This document shows, one piece after another, positions 28,290 to 40,442 of a stretch of DNA of 64,000 nucleotides. Both the position numbers and the translations under genes were made by a program. Under the pieces are notes generated by a model. It ran no database searches. It was given only the letters and a program-made list of their open reading frames with translations, and was not told where the DNA came from. Where the stretch lies: contig NC_057793.1 in NCBI RefSeq assembly GCF_014905175.1, forward strand, positions 3,658,001-3,722,000, in the 5' to 3' direction. The stretch is from Aphidius gifuensis (lineage: Eukaryota > Arthropoda > Insecta > Hymenoptera > Braconidae). Numbering within the stretch: position 1 is the stretch's first letter; the number at the start of each line of letters is the position of its first letter.

Positions 28290-31200
28290 ACAAAATAACA
28301 ACAATATATAAAAATCATAATATTAAAAAAACATTATTATAAATAAATATGAAATATAAAAATTTGCCAAAAGAAAGTGTGAAAAAGAGTATCGTGTGAA
28401 ATGAAATACTTGCAAAATGAAAAAATTAAAAGAAATAAAAATAATCAAAAAAAAAAACATGCATTTGAAACGTGAGATTTTAATATAAACGTAATAAAAA
28501 AATAAAAATAAATAGACATGAGTATCTAATGGTAAAGTAGTGTATTTATAAAGAATATTTTTTTATTTTCCTCACGAGTAGTAATTAAACAATGAAATAT
28601 AAATACAGTTGAATTCATAATCGTTTTAATAATCATATAACGCTTATTCATATGAGCACCATTTTGATATGATTAAAAAAAAATTCAGTTTAATAAAGTA
28701 ACTAAGCTTCATCAAGAATTATCTGAAAAATAAAAAAAAAGAAATTTTAAATTTTTAAACATGTAATTCGTTATCGACTTAATTCAACTCACATCATATT
28801 CATTTATATTTTTTTAATTAATTTTTATTAATTCACAAAAGTCTTTGTTGAATTACTAAATTTTTTATAAATCTAAAAACATTCATGCATAAAACTATAT
28901 TTAAAAAATCGAAAAAAATATAAACCAATAATTATCGATTAATTTTTTAAATAAAGTAATTTAATTTTATATGAAAAATAATTCATTTGCTTCGTCAACT
29001 GAACGAAATAATTGATTCATTAAAATTTTAAAAACATTTCACTTGAATAAAGCAAACAATTTCATACTAAAGTATATTTTTAATTTAATAAATGGTGAAT
29101 TAAATTTAAAAAAAAACAATAACTAATATTTCCGTATAAATTATTATTCGTTGGTATCATTTTTTTTTTTTCTTTCATCAGTTTTTCTTTTAATTAAACT
29201 CAATAACAATTTATCGGTTATTTGAATAATTATTAACAACATACATTTAACTGTATGTCGATGATCCAAAAATACAAGTGATGAATTTTTACAAGGGTCA
29301 AATACTATTTAGCATGGTTCATCCAATTTTATCCACGTGCAACATCGACGTATCGTCGATTTTCAATATATAAATTATTCGTTGTTAATTGGATTCAGTG
29401 GATGCATAAAATCTACAACTGGCCAATATCATATATTCGAAAAGGGCGGAGAATTGAAACAGTGGTGAACGGCTGGAAGGTTGGATGAAATTGAGAGGGG
29501 TAAATTAAAATTGAGGGGAATAAAGTTATAGGTGTGATGAGAGAAATGGAAATTGTATTTTCTCATTCGCACCAGTCGAGAATAGTGTAAATCGTTGCTT
29601 GCAGTTATATCAGAGAGAGAGAGAGAGAGATACAGAGTGCACAATTAGGTAGCACAATATTTACTATTTGCCAATATTGCGATAGCTTAACGATCCGTGC
29701 CATCTGGCACGTTCCAACTATGATTCGCGTCCAACGAGTCTTTAAAAAAAAATATATATATTATTATTTATTATCATATTTTTAAACAAAAGTTTTTGTT
29801 CGAATTATATATAAACATGAGAGAATTGTCAATCTTAACATCTGTTGTATAAATAAAAATAAAAAAAGAAATAAAAATTTGGTATTTGGTAGTCTCAATT
29901 ACTAACGAATTTCGAATTTGCCAAGTTCGAAATGAAAGCAGAGAATCCTCGAGAATCTCAACAATTTTGCTTTGAAGTAGTTGAAGGGGTGATGAGAAAG
30001 AGCTTTGCAAAAAAAAAAAGGGTGACGTGATAGAGAAAAAAGAGGTGGATGGGGTGGATAACAAGTTGGTAAAAAAAAATAAAAAAAAAAGAAGAATCTT
30101 AAAAATAGAAAGAACGAGATGGTTTAGTGAAGAAGCAAAAGAGAAAGAGCAAGGTGAGGTCTCGTACAAACCTTGAAAGCAATTTCAAGAGTCACTGATT
30201 TTGTCCCGCAAGCACACTGCCAACGCTTCCTTTGACGCTGCTTTTGCTCTACTTGTTCGTCTCTGACCTCGCATTGCTGTTACTAGCTACTGCAAGTTTG
30301 TTTTCTTATGTACTTTCTATAGTAGCTTTCAACATTTCTTTCTCCTACTTTGATTTCTCGGGAGACGCCCAACTCTACAAACCATGAACTTGTTTATTTT
30401 TTACTGATTTTTCGCTTATCTTTTTTTCATTTTTTTTATATTTATATATAAGTGTTCTTCAAGTTTACCAAACTCAAAGAAAAGCAAATACAGTTGACCA
30501 AAAAAAAATTAAACTTGTTGACTTATACAATTATTTTTGTATACACACAAATATAAATTAACATTATAAGGGAGTGTAGCTCACAGTGGATAGTATTTTT
30601 TCTCATCTAAATTCATACAAAAAAAAAAGGTGTCTGTTTTATTTAGCAACTTATCTTGATGAATTTTTTTTTAAATTTATAATATTAATGTACAAATTAT
30701 ATAGTGCTTAATTTAATTGACTAATGTAATTATTCAATGCTCAGTAAATTTACAAAATATTTATAAATTTATGACATTTAATATTTTGTATTTATAGCGG
30801 CAGTAGATAGTGTGTAGTCGTGTTGGATTGTGTTAGATGAGAGTAAGAAAGATAAATTCCATGAAAAGAACAAGTAGGTTTAAAGTTAATTCGCCGACGA
30901 GGCAATAAACTTACACTTACGATAAGCACGTGTGTAGCCCAGCGGGTTAACCCTTCGAGCCAATGAAGAAATTTCCTTGACAATCGTTGAAATTTAACCG
31001 CGGATTTCTATAAATTATTACTACCGAATATAAACTTATATCTATAAATATATTAACCAATTTATCTACACAATTATATCAACGAAATTATGTCAATGAG
31101 TTTTTTGCTTTGTGGTTTATTAAAAAAAGATAAAGCAATACTTACAAATTAATGTCTGTTAATTAAGACGTTGAAAAGTTATCTTGAATTTTTATTACTT

Positions 31201-33035
31201 TAGATAGAAGCCATGCACTTGTTTTAACAAACGAGTTGTCAAGTATAGTTGAAAAAACAAATATAAAAAGTCAAATAAAACAATTGAGTGTACAACGGCG
31301 ATTCAACGTGTCAGAAGACTTGAAGGAAAAAAAATAAATAAAAAGTGAATAAAAATAAAAAAAGATTCATGTACATAAAGCTATGTATATTGTAACATTA
31401 TGTGTATATCTTAGTCTTCTTTACTCAGCCTATTTTGTCTCTTTACTTTCGTGTCTGCAAAGTACTATATATATATATTATACCAAGTGAGAACTACTGA
31501 AGTATGTGCACTCAGCGTGATTGGTGCGCGCTAAAGCGTAGTGCGGTACCTGCCATGAGAACGAGTGAATTTGTTTTCTTCTTATACTCATGTATATACA
31601 TACAGAGTCATCTCTTTCCATATGTTCTGACTAGAATTTTATATATCTTTTTTGTTTTTTTTTTTTCTTCTTTTATACAGTTTTATCTACATTTGAGTCA
31701 ATTGAATTTTTAATAGACATCGTGGAAATGTAATAAGTCTTTCTATTATAAATAACTTTGTGATAAATGTGAGGTCAAAAAGTCAAGTTATTGCGCTGAT
31801 TAAAATATAAATAGTTTACTTGTGTAATTTGAAAAATAATCTAGTATCTAATGACATTGATTGACTCGCTAATAACTTGGAAAATAGTGGTTAAATAAAA
31901 AATTTTAAAAGCTGTCAATATTTACATACTTGTATCTTCAACAAGGTGTTACTGATAAATATCATAATCAGTTAATTTACACCTAAATATTATTGATTAA
32001 ATATAGATAATCAAATTTTCAAGTGTTTAACATCATCTTAAGTAACTTGATATTTATAATCTACAACAACTTGTTAGCAGCTCTACAAACTTTTCATATC
32101 TCTATGTATACAATAGAAATTACTATTAAAAAAATATTGACTCATTAAAATCAAAGTGACTTTATTTAATTTATATTTTTTTTTCTTATTATAAATAAAC
32201 TATGTAATGAATATTAATCTTTTATTTTGTTTTCATAATATTAATTTTTATTGATGTAGAAAATATTAAAATGATTTTTCTTTGAATGAAAGTCTAATTA
32301 ATACATCAATGAGATGTTTACTGCAGTCATGTAAATATAACTAATTTCAACATGAAACACAAGTCATGACTTATGTGCTAATGAGTACAAAGTGTCGAGT
32401 TACAAGTTGTTTTCAGCCCTTGAAAGAAGCCTTTACTCTCGGCATTGGTTTTAATGCTTCGTTAATGGTGTTGGAAATTGACACAAATATCAACTTACCC
32501 TATAGAAATGAATGGAGCTTGTATAGTTGTATCAATGCAGATAAGAAATAAAAATACCCTAAATATACTAGATAATATACGTAAATAAGAAAAGGGTCTT
32601 TCTCAGCAGGGGTGTGTGTCATTACGAAAATTCAAGTGTTGGTCAGTGAGATCTAGGAAAACAAACTCCAAAAAAAAAAATAGAAAAAAACATTGAAGAC
32701 CACACGAACCACTGAAAGGAAGAAAAAAAAAATTAATTCAAAGTCTAACCTATGTGAACAATTTATTTACCTCTTAGACGAAAGATGATTGCCATAGATT
32801 GAAATAAAAAAGCAAAAAAAAAAATTGATATCCATTCGATAAGTTAGGACTTGGTTAATTAAATTTTATAGAGTACAAGTTTGCCATGAAGATATTTTTC
32901 CAACTTGAAAAAATATCAACGATAAAAGAAATAAAAAAATATATTGCTGAAATAATATTCGAATGATTATTTTGTATCCTATGAATAAATATTGACGATG
33001 AAAAACATTTAAAATTCAATTCAAACTAATTTATG
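28290..33035. other. AT-rich non-coding DNA 3' of the maltase array
   Basis: No gene is recognised. It contains a (GA)n tract at 29612-29630, a 7-bp inverted repeat CGTGCCA/TGGCACG with a 2-nt spacer at 29696-29711, a GGGTTAACCC palindrome at 30944-30953, and denser patches at about 30160-30380 and 31490-31570. The frame at 29774-30169 on the minus strand is low-complexity Phe/Ser/Leu sequence. No maltase fragment was found between 32.0 and 33.0 kb, so the array appears to end with gene A. Confidence 0.5.
29612..29630. repeat. (GA)n dinucleotide microsatellite
   Basis: About nine GA units, uninterrupted. Confidence 0.9.
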
Positions 33036-33108
33036 TATTTTAATTTACAAATTAACATTGTAGTTATATATATTTATATTTTCTATGTAACAATTTAGTT
33101 ATTTCGTT

Positions 33109-34800
33109 TTAAACCAAGATAACTGAAGCTGCAGCTGGTAGTATAATACGATTGGTATTGACTGTTGCTCCAATTTGAATATTTGAACCAATACTAGAAA
33201 CATAAACTTTCATTTGATCTGGTACATTCATCCAAGAGGCAGCATCAGCAAGTGTTGATACATCATTGAAATTGATAAGTAAAACAACAGGTGACTGTCC
33301 TGCTTGTCTTCGTACAACACCAAATACATTGTATCCAACGAGAATTATTTGTGTTGTTCCCTTACTGATGACTGGCAATTTTTTCAGTGTAACTAATTTC
33401 TTAAAAATCGAGTAATGTGATACTGATGCAAGTTTTTCAGCTGCAAGATTTAATGTTTTGTAGTTAGGATTAATTGGAAGCCAAGTTTTTGTGTTTGTTG
33501 AAAATCCGGCACTCGTTGTGCTATCCCATTGAAATGGTGTTCTTTGTGGGTCCCGAGATGTCGTATTGTATCTTGATGGACCAGCATTACAGCCAGCAGG
33601 ATCAAGTGTTTCTTTATAAGACATTGGACGATTTACCATACCAATTTCATCTCCGTTATAAATTATTCCAACACCAGGTAAAACTGCTGCCATCATTGAC
33701 AATTGATCTGCTCGTTTAAGTCCAAATCTTGAGGCAACTCGTCCTTGATCATGATTTCCCGTGACCCAATTAGCTGATTGACCTGCTGGTATAGCATCTA
33801 AATAACGGTCAATGGTGCGTTTGAATTGAACTGCTGATGAACGATTATTAAGCTCTCCCATGAACATAAAGTTGAATGGAATATTTGATCCATATTCGTA
33901 GTATCTCATCTGGTAGGCAAGAGTTGTGTAAGCCTCAGTGAGAAACATTTTTTTTGTTCCATTATAAGAATCAAGCACAGCACGCCAAGTTTTAAGAATA
34001 TCGTAAGTCTCATTTTGATTGTATGTATATATGTGTTCAAGTGTACCAGAATCTGTATCAGGTAGTCCAGTATTTGGAATTTTAGGCTCATCCAAAAATC
34101 TTGAATCTTCTATCAGATTAGGAATAGTATCAATACGGAAACCATCAACTCCACGATTAAGCCAAAATCTTAAAGCATTTTTCATTTCTTCATTTAATTG
34201 TGAATTACGATAATTTAAATCTGGTTGTCCTGCTGCAAATGCATGATAGTAATACTGTTTACGTTGATCATTCCATTCCCATGCTGAACCTTGAAATGCA
34301 CTTAGCCAATTGTTTGGTGGTTGTCTTGTACCATTAACTATTTTAGCATCTTTCCAAATATAATATTCATCGTATGGTTTTATTTTTTGTATACTTTTTG
34401 TAAACCATGAACATTTGTCAGAGCTATGATTTGGTACAAAATCAAGAAGTACTTTAAGACCCAGTGATTTTGCTTTGGTAACAAGTTTTGAAAAATCAGC
34501 AAGATTACCAAATACTGGATCAATATCCGTAAAATTTGTAATATCATAACCAAAATCCACCATTGGACTCACGTAAATTGGTGAAAGCCAGAGAGCACTA
34601 GCACCAATGTCAGCAATATGTTCCAATTTACTTGTGATGCCATTTAAATCACCTACACCATCACCATTACTGTCTTTAAAACTCAGTGGATATATTTGAT
34701 AAATAAAAGAATCTCTCCACCACTCTTCTGATGGATTTGGTGCAGCGGAACACCAAATCACTGCAGTGAAAAGACACAACAATACTGATGTTCGCAACAT
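33109..34800 (-). CDS. Maltase A: secreted GH13 alpha-glucosidase
   Basis: An exo-acting alpha-glucosidase that releases alpha-glucose from maltose- or sucrose-like sugars. The 563-residue protein has a signal peptide (MLRTSVLLCLFTAVIWCSAA), a GH13 barrel with inserted B domain (about 31-470) and a C-terminal beta domain, with no membrane anchor. Motifs: DFVPNHSS (120-127), QPDLN (192-196, oligo-1,6-glucosidase group), GFRIDT with nucleophile D224, LTEAY with acid/base E289, and GNHD with D351. The metal loop is intact (D43, N45, D47, D51). YPLSF replaces the usual YPRSF. The gene is intronless. The frame extends 5' to a TTG, but a TATAAAA at 34839-34845 lies 45 bp before the ATG at 34800. 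The other ATGs, at 34830 and 34827, are too close to the TATA. Poly(A) signal: ATTAAA variant at 33039-33044. The stretch near residues 100-165 is DNA-identical to gene B. Confidence 0.96.
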   Translation of the reverse strand: MLRTSVLLCLFTAVIWCSAAPNPSEEWWRDSFIYQIYPLSFKDSNGDGVGDLNGITSKLEHIADIGASALWLSPIYVSPMVDFGYDITNFTDIDPVFGNLADFSKLVTKAKSLGLKVLLDFVPNHSSDKCSWFTKSIQKIKPYDEYYIWKDAKIVNGTRQPPNNWLSAFQGSAWEWNDQRKQYYYHAFAAGQPDLNYRNSQLNEEMKNALRFWLNRGVDGFRIDTIPNLIEDSRFLDEPKIPNTGLPDTDSGTLEHIYTYNQNETYDILKTWRAVLDSYNGTKKMFLTEAYTTLAYQMRYYEYGSNIPFNFMFMGELNNRSSAVQFKRTIDRYLDAIPAGQSANWVTGNHDQGRVASRFGLKRADQLSMMAAVLPGVGIIYNGDEIGMVNRPMSYKETLDPAGCNAGPSRYNTTSRDPQRTPFQWDSTTSAGFSTNTKTWLPINPNYKTLNLAAEKLASVSHYSIFKKLVTLKKLPVISKGTTQIILVGYNVFGVVRRQAGQSPVVLLINFNDVSTLADAASWMNVPDQMKVYVSSIGSNIQIGATVNTNRIILPAAASVILV

Positions 34801-34838
34801 TTTACTGTGCAATGATGTGATATGCATCATGTTTTCCG

Positions 34839-34845
34839 TTTTATA
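34839..34845 (-). promoter_or_regulatory. TATA box of maltase A
   Basis: TATAAAA on the minus strand, first T 45 bp upstream of the chosen ATG. The same 45-46 bp spacing recurs at B, C and E, which supports both the element and the start codon. Confidence 0.75.
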
Positions 34846-34924
34846 GCTTGACAGCTGAAAAAAAAAAAACAATAAAGAAATTGAAAAACAAATGAATAAA
34901 TAAATTATCAGTCTGTCAATTGTT

Positions 34925-34975
34925 TTATCAGTCTTTCTGATTAAGTGATAATCAAATGTTTACTATGATCGATAA
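34925..34975. promoter_or_regulatory. GATA-type motif cluster upstream of maltase A
   Basis: Three motifs, TTATCA (34925-34930), TGATAA (34946-34951) and CGATAA (34970-34975), lie about 125-175 bp upstream of the A start. Similar motifs sit at a like distance upstream of B. GATA factors drive many insect gut genes; binding here is inference, and such motifs are frequent in AT-rich DNA. Confidence 0.35.
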
Positions 34976-34979
34976 CCTT

Positions 34980-37775
34980 CATCATAAATTTTTTTTTTTT
35001 AACATTTTTCTTTCAACACCATTACATGATAGCTACTGTAATAATGTAAATTTTCAATAAAAATATTATTCCACAATTGATACAAGCATTTACGTCAGAG
35101 TCGACGCTTAAGAAAAAAAAATAATAATAATAACGAGATAACAAAATAATGATCAGGCTTTATTTCAAGTTTATGTTGATCAATAAAATTTTCAGTTAAT
35201 AATTTCACTGCAATCGCTTGTAAATCGAAACTTTTTTTTTCAATATTTTGACGGTAAATAAAATATTATAAAAATAAATAATAATATTTATATTTTAAAA
35301 TGAAAACGATATTAATTTTAGAATTTTTTTTAATTACATATGAAGCTTATATTTCATTTACTTACAATTTTTTTTTATTTTTTTTTCTTGTCACTGCATT
35401 CCTCGGCTCCAAACACACAACTGCGGAAGTTGATATAGAATCGTAGCAAGTCTTTATTTAACTCAATGAAAATTGTCGGAAACTTAATGTAACACGTTTT
35501 TACGGACTGGTCTATTGTTTCAAGGTAAAAAAAATGGATAATTTTCTAGACAATATAAATTATTTTAAAATTATTAACTGGTGTTAGGTAATGTCAAAGT
35601 CTGTCGACAATTTATATTACAAGACAACTATACAAGCTGATGTAGACTTGTTGAAACTTGTACATAAAATGATCAATGTTTTTTGCTTCAATCTTATATG
35701 TCTAGAGCGTTTACAAAATGTAATCGTGATATGCATTAATGAATAAATAATTCTACTTTTGGTGATCAATGATTTTTTTTTTCCTTCTTTATTTATTGCA
35801 GAAGGGCGTGCACACAATTACTCCCAGAGTCAAGAGCTCGTTCAAGAGCAATGTCTCTTTCTCTGTCAATGCTAAAAAAAAAAAGGAAAAAAAAAAATCA
35901 ATACATAAAATTAAATTGCCTAATTGCTTTGTTACAATGTAAATTATTTATTATTTTTACACTTGAGATTTTTATTTTATTTTACAATCAGTTTATCTGT
36001 GTATTTTAACATCTTTGTTTTACAAGATTTGATTCATTGATTTGATATAATAAAATTAATATCTTGATTAAGATATATAGAGTTCGAAGTAGGTTTATAA
36101 TTTTATCAGTCATGTGATGGATTAAAACAATATTTATCTGCTGAGGTTTTGATGATAATAATATTTAACCCTCGATTAAGAGATGGGGTCATCATGTCCT
36201 CAATTCTACCTGTGTCACATATGCATTGTTTATATATTTATACAGCATTGTCATATCGTATTTTTTTTTTTTTTATATATACTTTGTGTGTCATCAGCCG
36301 GAAGTACGAAGGCCTATCGACCGCCTTTTTGTTTTATTCATTAAGGCCGTCGTTCGGTCTTAAGGTTATTTTGCAATCACCAAAATTAAAGGTGAGAAGA
36401 CTGTAAATTTTATCGTAAAATTTGCGTAGCTTTTATTAATTTTTTATATTTGCAATTTATAGAATATAAAAAGAATACTAATACGATAAATTTAACTGTT
36501 ATTTTTATTTTTTAAATTTATTAACGAAGTAATTTAAAATGAAAAAAAAAAAATTATAAATTCCGACCAATTAATTTAGAAATTACTGTTATTTTTTATT
36601 TTGTTAATTTTATTGTGTAAATAAATTAGCTAAATTTAGATTTTATAAATAATCATAACAATGAGAGATAAATTTTAAAAAAATCTTAATATAAATTTTT
36701 AAAATCTGATAAAATAAAACTCAATAAAGAACAGGAAATTATTCAACACTTTAATTAGGCAAACAAGTGACAATGATTTATTTAATAAGCTATCATTGTC
36801 ACTACCAAGAGTGACGCATACTTTGTGTATTTTTTTTTCTTTGATATAATACGAAACCACGTGCCAAGTAATGTCCAAACGTTACCGGATAAATCATAAT
36901 AATGTCAGTATAAAAGTTACGCTTTATTTTTACTATGCCATATAGGTATGTGTTACGAGATTATTTATCTCTATTAAATTCAACAGATGTAGTACACACG
37001 GACAATATAAAAATAAAAAATTTATTTAAATTAATTTCATTTCTGTAAAAAATTAATTTTTTTAAAAAGAAAATTTTTATAGATTAAAAAACAATTTTTG
37101 TTATATTCATTTTCAAAATATTGTTTCAAGTTAATTTGTAATTTTTTGATATCAGTAAAATTTTTTTAATTGTAATTTTTTTTTCTTATCATGAATATTT
37201 TGATACAGTCACTTATGATTAAAAAAATATTGTTTATCTGCTTGTTGATTACATAGAGATTTATAAAATTATTTATCGGTTAAATTTGTTTGTGTCGAAA
37301 GCGTTTGTCATCGAATGAATTTACAAGAAAACAAAACAAGGAAAGAAAAAAAACAAAGATTGGCAATATTATTATGATACATCATCTGACGTTGTATCAG
37401 CGGAAAAAAATTACTGAAAAAAAAAACTCAATTAGGCAATTTTAACCAATTCAAGTCTGAAAATAATTATATTATCTTAGATAATTTATTTTATAAATAA
37501 AAAAATAAATAAATTGATTAGACTTGTCAAATTCCGATTGATAATAAAAGAAAAAAAAAAAAAACTTTAAATTATTTTTAAAAAAGCACTGTGTTATTTT
37601 ATTTGAATTGATTTTTTTTTTTAAATCTGATTAAATTCTTTTTGTTTTTACTAAACTTTTTTTTACTAAAATAATCACAACACAGCTATTTGTTTTTTCC
37701 GTTATGCTGCGGGACTTTGAGTGAACAAGTTTTTTTTTTAATTTTTTAAGTTGATAATAGGAATTTGCAGTTGCA
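34980..37775. other. AT-rich spacer between maltase A and relic P1
   Basis: No coding region is recognised. A less AT-rich patch at about 36290-36370 has complementary GGCC-containing strings but no frame. The rest is A/T runs. Confidence 0.5.
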
Positions 37776-37779
37776 TTGT

Positions 37780-38460
37780 TGGCTTGCCAAATATAGAGTT
37801 TTGTATAGTTTGCGAGAATAGGAAGCCATGTTTTGCTTCTGACGGATAATCCAGTACAGATAGTACAGTACTATTTTATTTTTATTTTTTTTTTTATAGA
37901 AAGTTCTGGCTCAAGATTTTATTTTTCTTTCTGATCCACCATTAAATTGCAATTGCAGTGTATCTTTTTACGTCATTTTATCATCTGTTAAACCAATCTC
38001 ATTACTTCTTTTAACCACAGAAATACAAAATAGAACAGAGACCATTATCAACGTTTGATTAACTTTTTTTTTTTTTACTTTTTTATCTACTCTTCCTACA
38101 TTTTATAACAAATTTTTATATGTGTAATAGTTATCTCATGTACTTCCAATGCTGTGATTGTATTTCTTTTATTTTTAAATATCCACACTGAGTATTTTTT
38201 GTAAATTAATAATTAATTTTTTTTCTCTAAATAATAGTTAAAAATATACAAAAAAATAAATCTATTATACTAATGGTTCTTAGGACGAGTTAAACGGATC
38301 ATTGTCAAAGTTACGAAATAGTTTGTATGTTAAGATTGACGGAACTCAAAGTATACACTTACATTTAGTTTTACGTAAGCTACCAATTTATTTGTAATCT
38401 CAATTAAGTTGCCCACACCAGACGTCTTAAGTATCTAAAGCTACCAAACTTCTGAGTACC
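37780..38460 (-). pseudogene. P1: decayed maltase relic between A and B
   Basis: By eye, 37785-37860 aligns with the part of B that encodes the NPNYKTLNL-to-AGFSTNTKTW region (the plus strand reads GGAAGCCATGTTTTGCTTCT against B's GGTAACCAAGTTTTGGTGTT). The stretch 38010-38080 aligns with the YNGDEIGM and ADQLTM codons, and 38140-38180 with the segment after NHD. The stretch 38290-38460 then matches N-terminal codons from ITNFTDID back to the DGVGDLNGI loop. Only about 240 bp separates blocks that are about 830 bp apart in B, so roughly 580 bp of core is missing. The reading frame is destroyed throughout. The homology is by inspection only. Confidence 0.72.
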
Positions 38461-38649
38461 GTGAAAAGTAAAGTTGATTTAATATGAATCGTTACTAGAA
38501 GCCTTTTTCTTTTGATAACTTGTAATTTTATTCAGACTTTACTCTAGAAAATTTTATCTGAATGTGCTTTTAAAAAATCAATCTATACTTATAATGCTTA
38601 TAAGTTATAAAAAATAATTTCAATTAATTATTAAGGTAATAATATGTAC

Positions 38650-38655
38650 TTTATT
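38650..38655 (-). terminator. Poly(A) signal of maltase B
   Basis: AATAAA on the minus strand about 46-51 nt after the stop codon. The equivalent hexamer follows copy C at 41153-41158. Confidence 0.6.
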
Positions 38656-38700
38656 TCAACGTGATAATCTGATCTATAATGCATATATATATGTCTAATT

Positions 38701-40392
38701 TTAAGTTAGTATAACTGAAGCAGCTGGAGGTAGATTAATTTCGTTTGTATTAATCGATTCACCAACTTGGATATTTGAATGTACACTTGCAGTATATACG
38801 TTCATTTTATCGGGAATGTTCATCCAAGAAGCCGCATCAACAACAGTCATTGAATCATTGAAATTAATAAGTAAAACAACATGTGATTTTCCTGGTAAAC
38901 GTCGAACAATTCCCAATACATTATAACCAACTACAATAATTTCAGTTGAACCATCTTTAACTGCAGGATATTTTTTTAATGCAGATAATTTTTTTAACAC
39001 TTTATAATGTGAGGCTGGAGCTAATTTTTGAGCAGCAAGATTGAGGGTTTTATAATTTGGATGAATTGGTAACCAAGTTTTGGTGTTTGTTGAAAATCCA
39101 GCACTAACAGTATCATCCCATTGAAATGGTGTTCTCGCTGGATCTCTTGAAGTTGTATTGTAACGTTCAGGTCCAGCATTACAACCAGCTGGATCAACTG
39201 TTTCCTCCCAAGAGATAATATTATTTTCCATGCCAATTTCATCGCCATTATAAATTATAGCAACACCGGGTAAAATTGTTGCAATCATTGTCAATTGATC
39301 AGCTCTTTTTGGTCCAAATCTTGTTGCAACACGAAATTTATCATGATTTCCAACAACCCAATTAGCTGATTGTCCATTTGGTATTCTATTTAAATAACGA
39401 TCAATTTTGTATTTAAATTCAAGTGCAGTTGAATTTGCTCGGAGATCTTCCATAAACATAAAATTCATTGGAAGATTTGATCCATATTTATAATATTCCA
39501 TCAAATAATCAATGCTCGTGTAAGCTTCGGTAAGAAATACTTTTTTTGGTCCAGGACTAGCGTCAAGCACATCCCGCCAAGTTTTAACAATATCATATGT
39601 TGTTTTTTGATTACATGTATATATGTGTTCAAGTGTACCAGCATCAGTGTCTGGTAATCCAGTATTTGCAATTTTAGGCTCATCCAAAAATCTTGAATCT
39701 TCAATGAGATAATGAATAGCATCAACCCGAAATCCATCAACTCCACGATTTAACCAAAATCTCAAAACATTTTTCATTTCTTCATTTAATTGTGGATTAC
39801 GATAATTTAAATCTGGCTGTCCTACTGCAAATGCATGATAGTAATACTGTTGACGTTGTTCATTCCATTCCCATGCTGAACCTTGAAATGCACCAAGCCA
39901 ATTGTTTGGTGGTTGTCTTGTACCATTAACTATTTTAGCATCTTTCCAAATATAATATTCATCGTATGGTTTTATTTTTTGTATACTTTTTGTAAACCAT
40001 GAACATTTGTCAGAGCTATGATTTGGTACAAAATCAAGAAGTACTTTAAGACCCAGTGATTTTGCTTTGGTAACAAGTTTTGAAAAATCATCAAGATTAC
40101 CAAATACTGGATCAATATCCGTAAAATTTGTAATATCATAACCAAAATCAACCATTGGACTTACGTAAATTGGTGAAATCCAGAGAGCACTAGCACCAAT
40201 GTCAGCAATATGTTCCAATTTACTTGTGATGCCATTTAAATCACCTACTCCATCACCAGTACTGTCCTTAAAACTCAGTGGATATATTTGATATATAAAA
40301 TTGTTACGCCACCATTCTGTTGATGTTTTTTCTTCAGCTGAGCACAGAATAATCCCACCAATGAGAAACAAAAATGTTTGTGCATGCAACAT
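38701..40392 (-). CDS. Maltase B: secreted GH13 alpha-glucosidase
   Basis: A secreted alpha-glucosidase of 563 residues, the same length as A. The signal peptide is about MLHAQTFLFLIGGIILCSA, followed by barrel, B domain and C-terminal beta domain. The catalytic set is intact: GFRVDA with nucleophile D224, LTEAY with E289, GNHD with D351; QPDLN is at 192-196. Distinctive points are Ala after the nucleophile (Thr in A and D), Thr at position 45 of the metal loop (DSTGDGVGD, where family members have Asn or Asp), and YPLSF instead of YPRSF, shared with A. The gene is intronless. The start is the first ATG in frame; the open frame extends seven codons to a TTG. TATAAAA at 40432-40438 lies 46 bp upstream. 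It is about 95 percent identical to A by eye over residues 31-220 and much less beyond. It is the parent of the deleted copy C. Confidence 0.96.
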   Translation of the reverse strand: MLHAQTFLFLIGGIILCSAEEKTSTEWWRNNFIYQIYPLSFKDSTGDGVGDLNGITSKLEHIADIGASALWISPIYVSPMVDFGYDITNFTDIDPVFGNLDDFSKLVTKAKSLGLKVLLDFVPNHSSDKCSWFTKSIQKIKPYDEYYIWKDAKIVNGTRQPPNNWLGAFQGSAWEWNEQRQQYYYHAFAVGQPDLNYRNPQLNEEMKNVLRFWLNRGVDGFRVDAIHYLIEDSRFLDEPKIANTGLPDTDAGTLEHIYTCNQKTTYDIVKTWRDVLDASPGPKKVFLTEAYTSIDYLMEYYKYGSNLPMNFMFMEDLRANSTALEFKYKIDRYLNRIPNGQSANWVVGNHDKFRVATRFGPKRADQLTMIATILPGVAIIYNGDEIGMENNIISWEETVDPAGCNAGPERYNTTSRDPARTPFQWDDTVSAGFSTNTKTWLPIHPNYKTLNLAAQKLAPASHYKVLKKLSALKKYPAVKDGSTEIIVVGYNVLGIVRRLPGKSHVVLLINFNDSMTVVDAASWMNIPDKMNVYTASVHSNIQVGESINTNEINLPPAASVILT

Positions 40393-40431
40393 CTTGTAAT
40401 TGAATGAGGTCAATTTTTTTTCTCACCGTTA

Positions 40432-40438
40432 TTTTATA
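40432..40438 (-). promoter_or_regulatory. TATA box of maltase B
   Basis: TATAAAA on the minus strand, 46 bp upstream of the ATG. GATA-type motifs TGATAA (40525-40530) and TTATCA (40547-40552) lie about 135-160 bp upstream of the ATG. Confidence 0.75.
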
Positions 40439-40442
40439 TTGT

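Noticed and set aside
34855..34870. Polypyrimidine-CAG splice acceptor upstream of maltase A
   Set aside because: The motif is good, but it lies just upstream of a TATA box with conserved spacing and no donor exon is evident. T-runs followed by CAG are common in this AT-rich DNA.
34801..34872. 24-residue N-terminal extension of maltase A
   Set aside because: The extended frame begins at TTG inside a poly(T) tract. The TATA box at 34839-34845 and the signal peptide starting at 34800 show that the upstream part, including ATGs at 34830 and 34827, is not translated.
40393..40430. Mini-intron suggested by a GTGAG just after the TATA box of maltase B
   Set aside because: The only acceptor before the ATG would give an intron of about 34 nt, below workable insect intron sizes.
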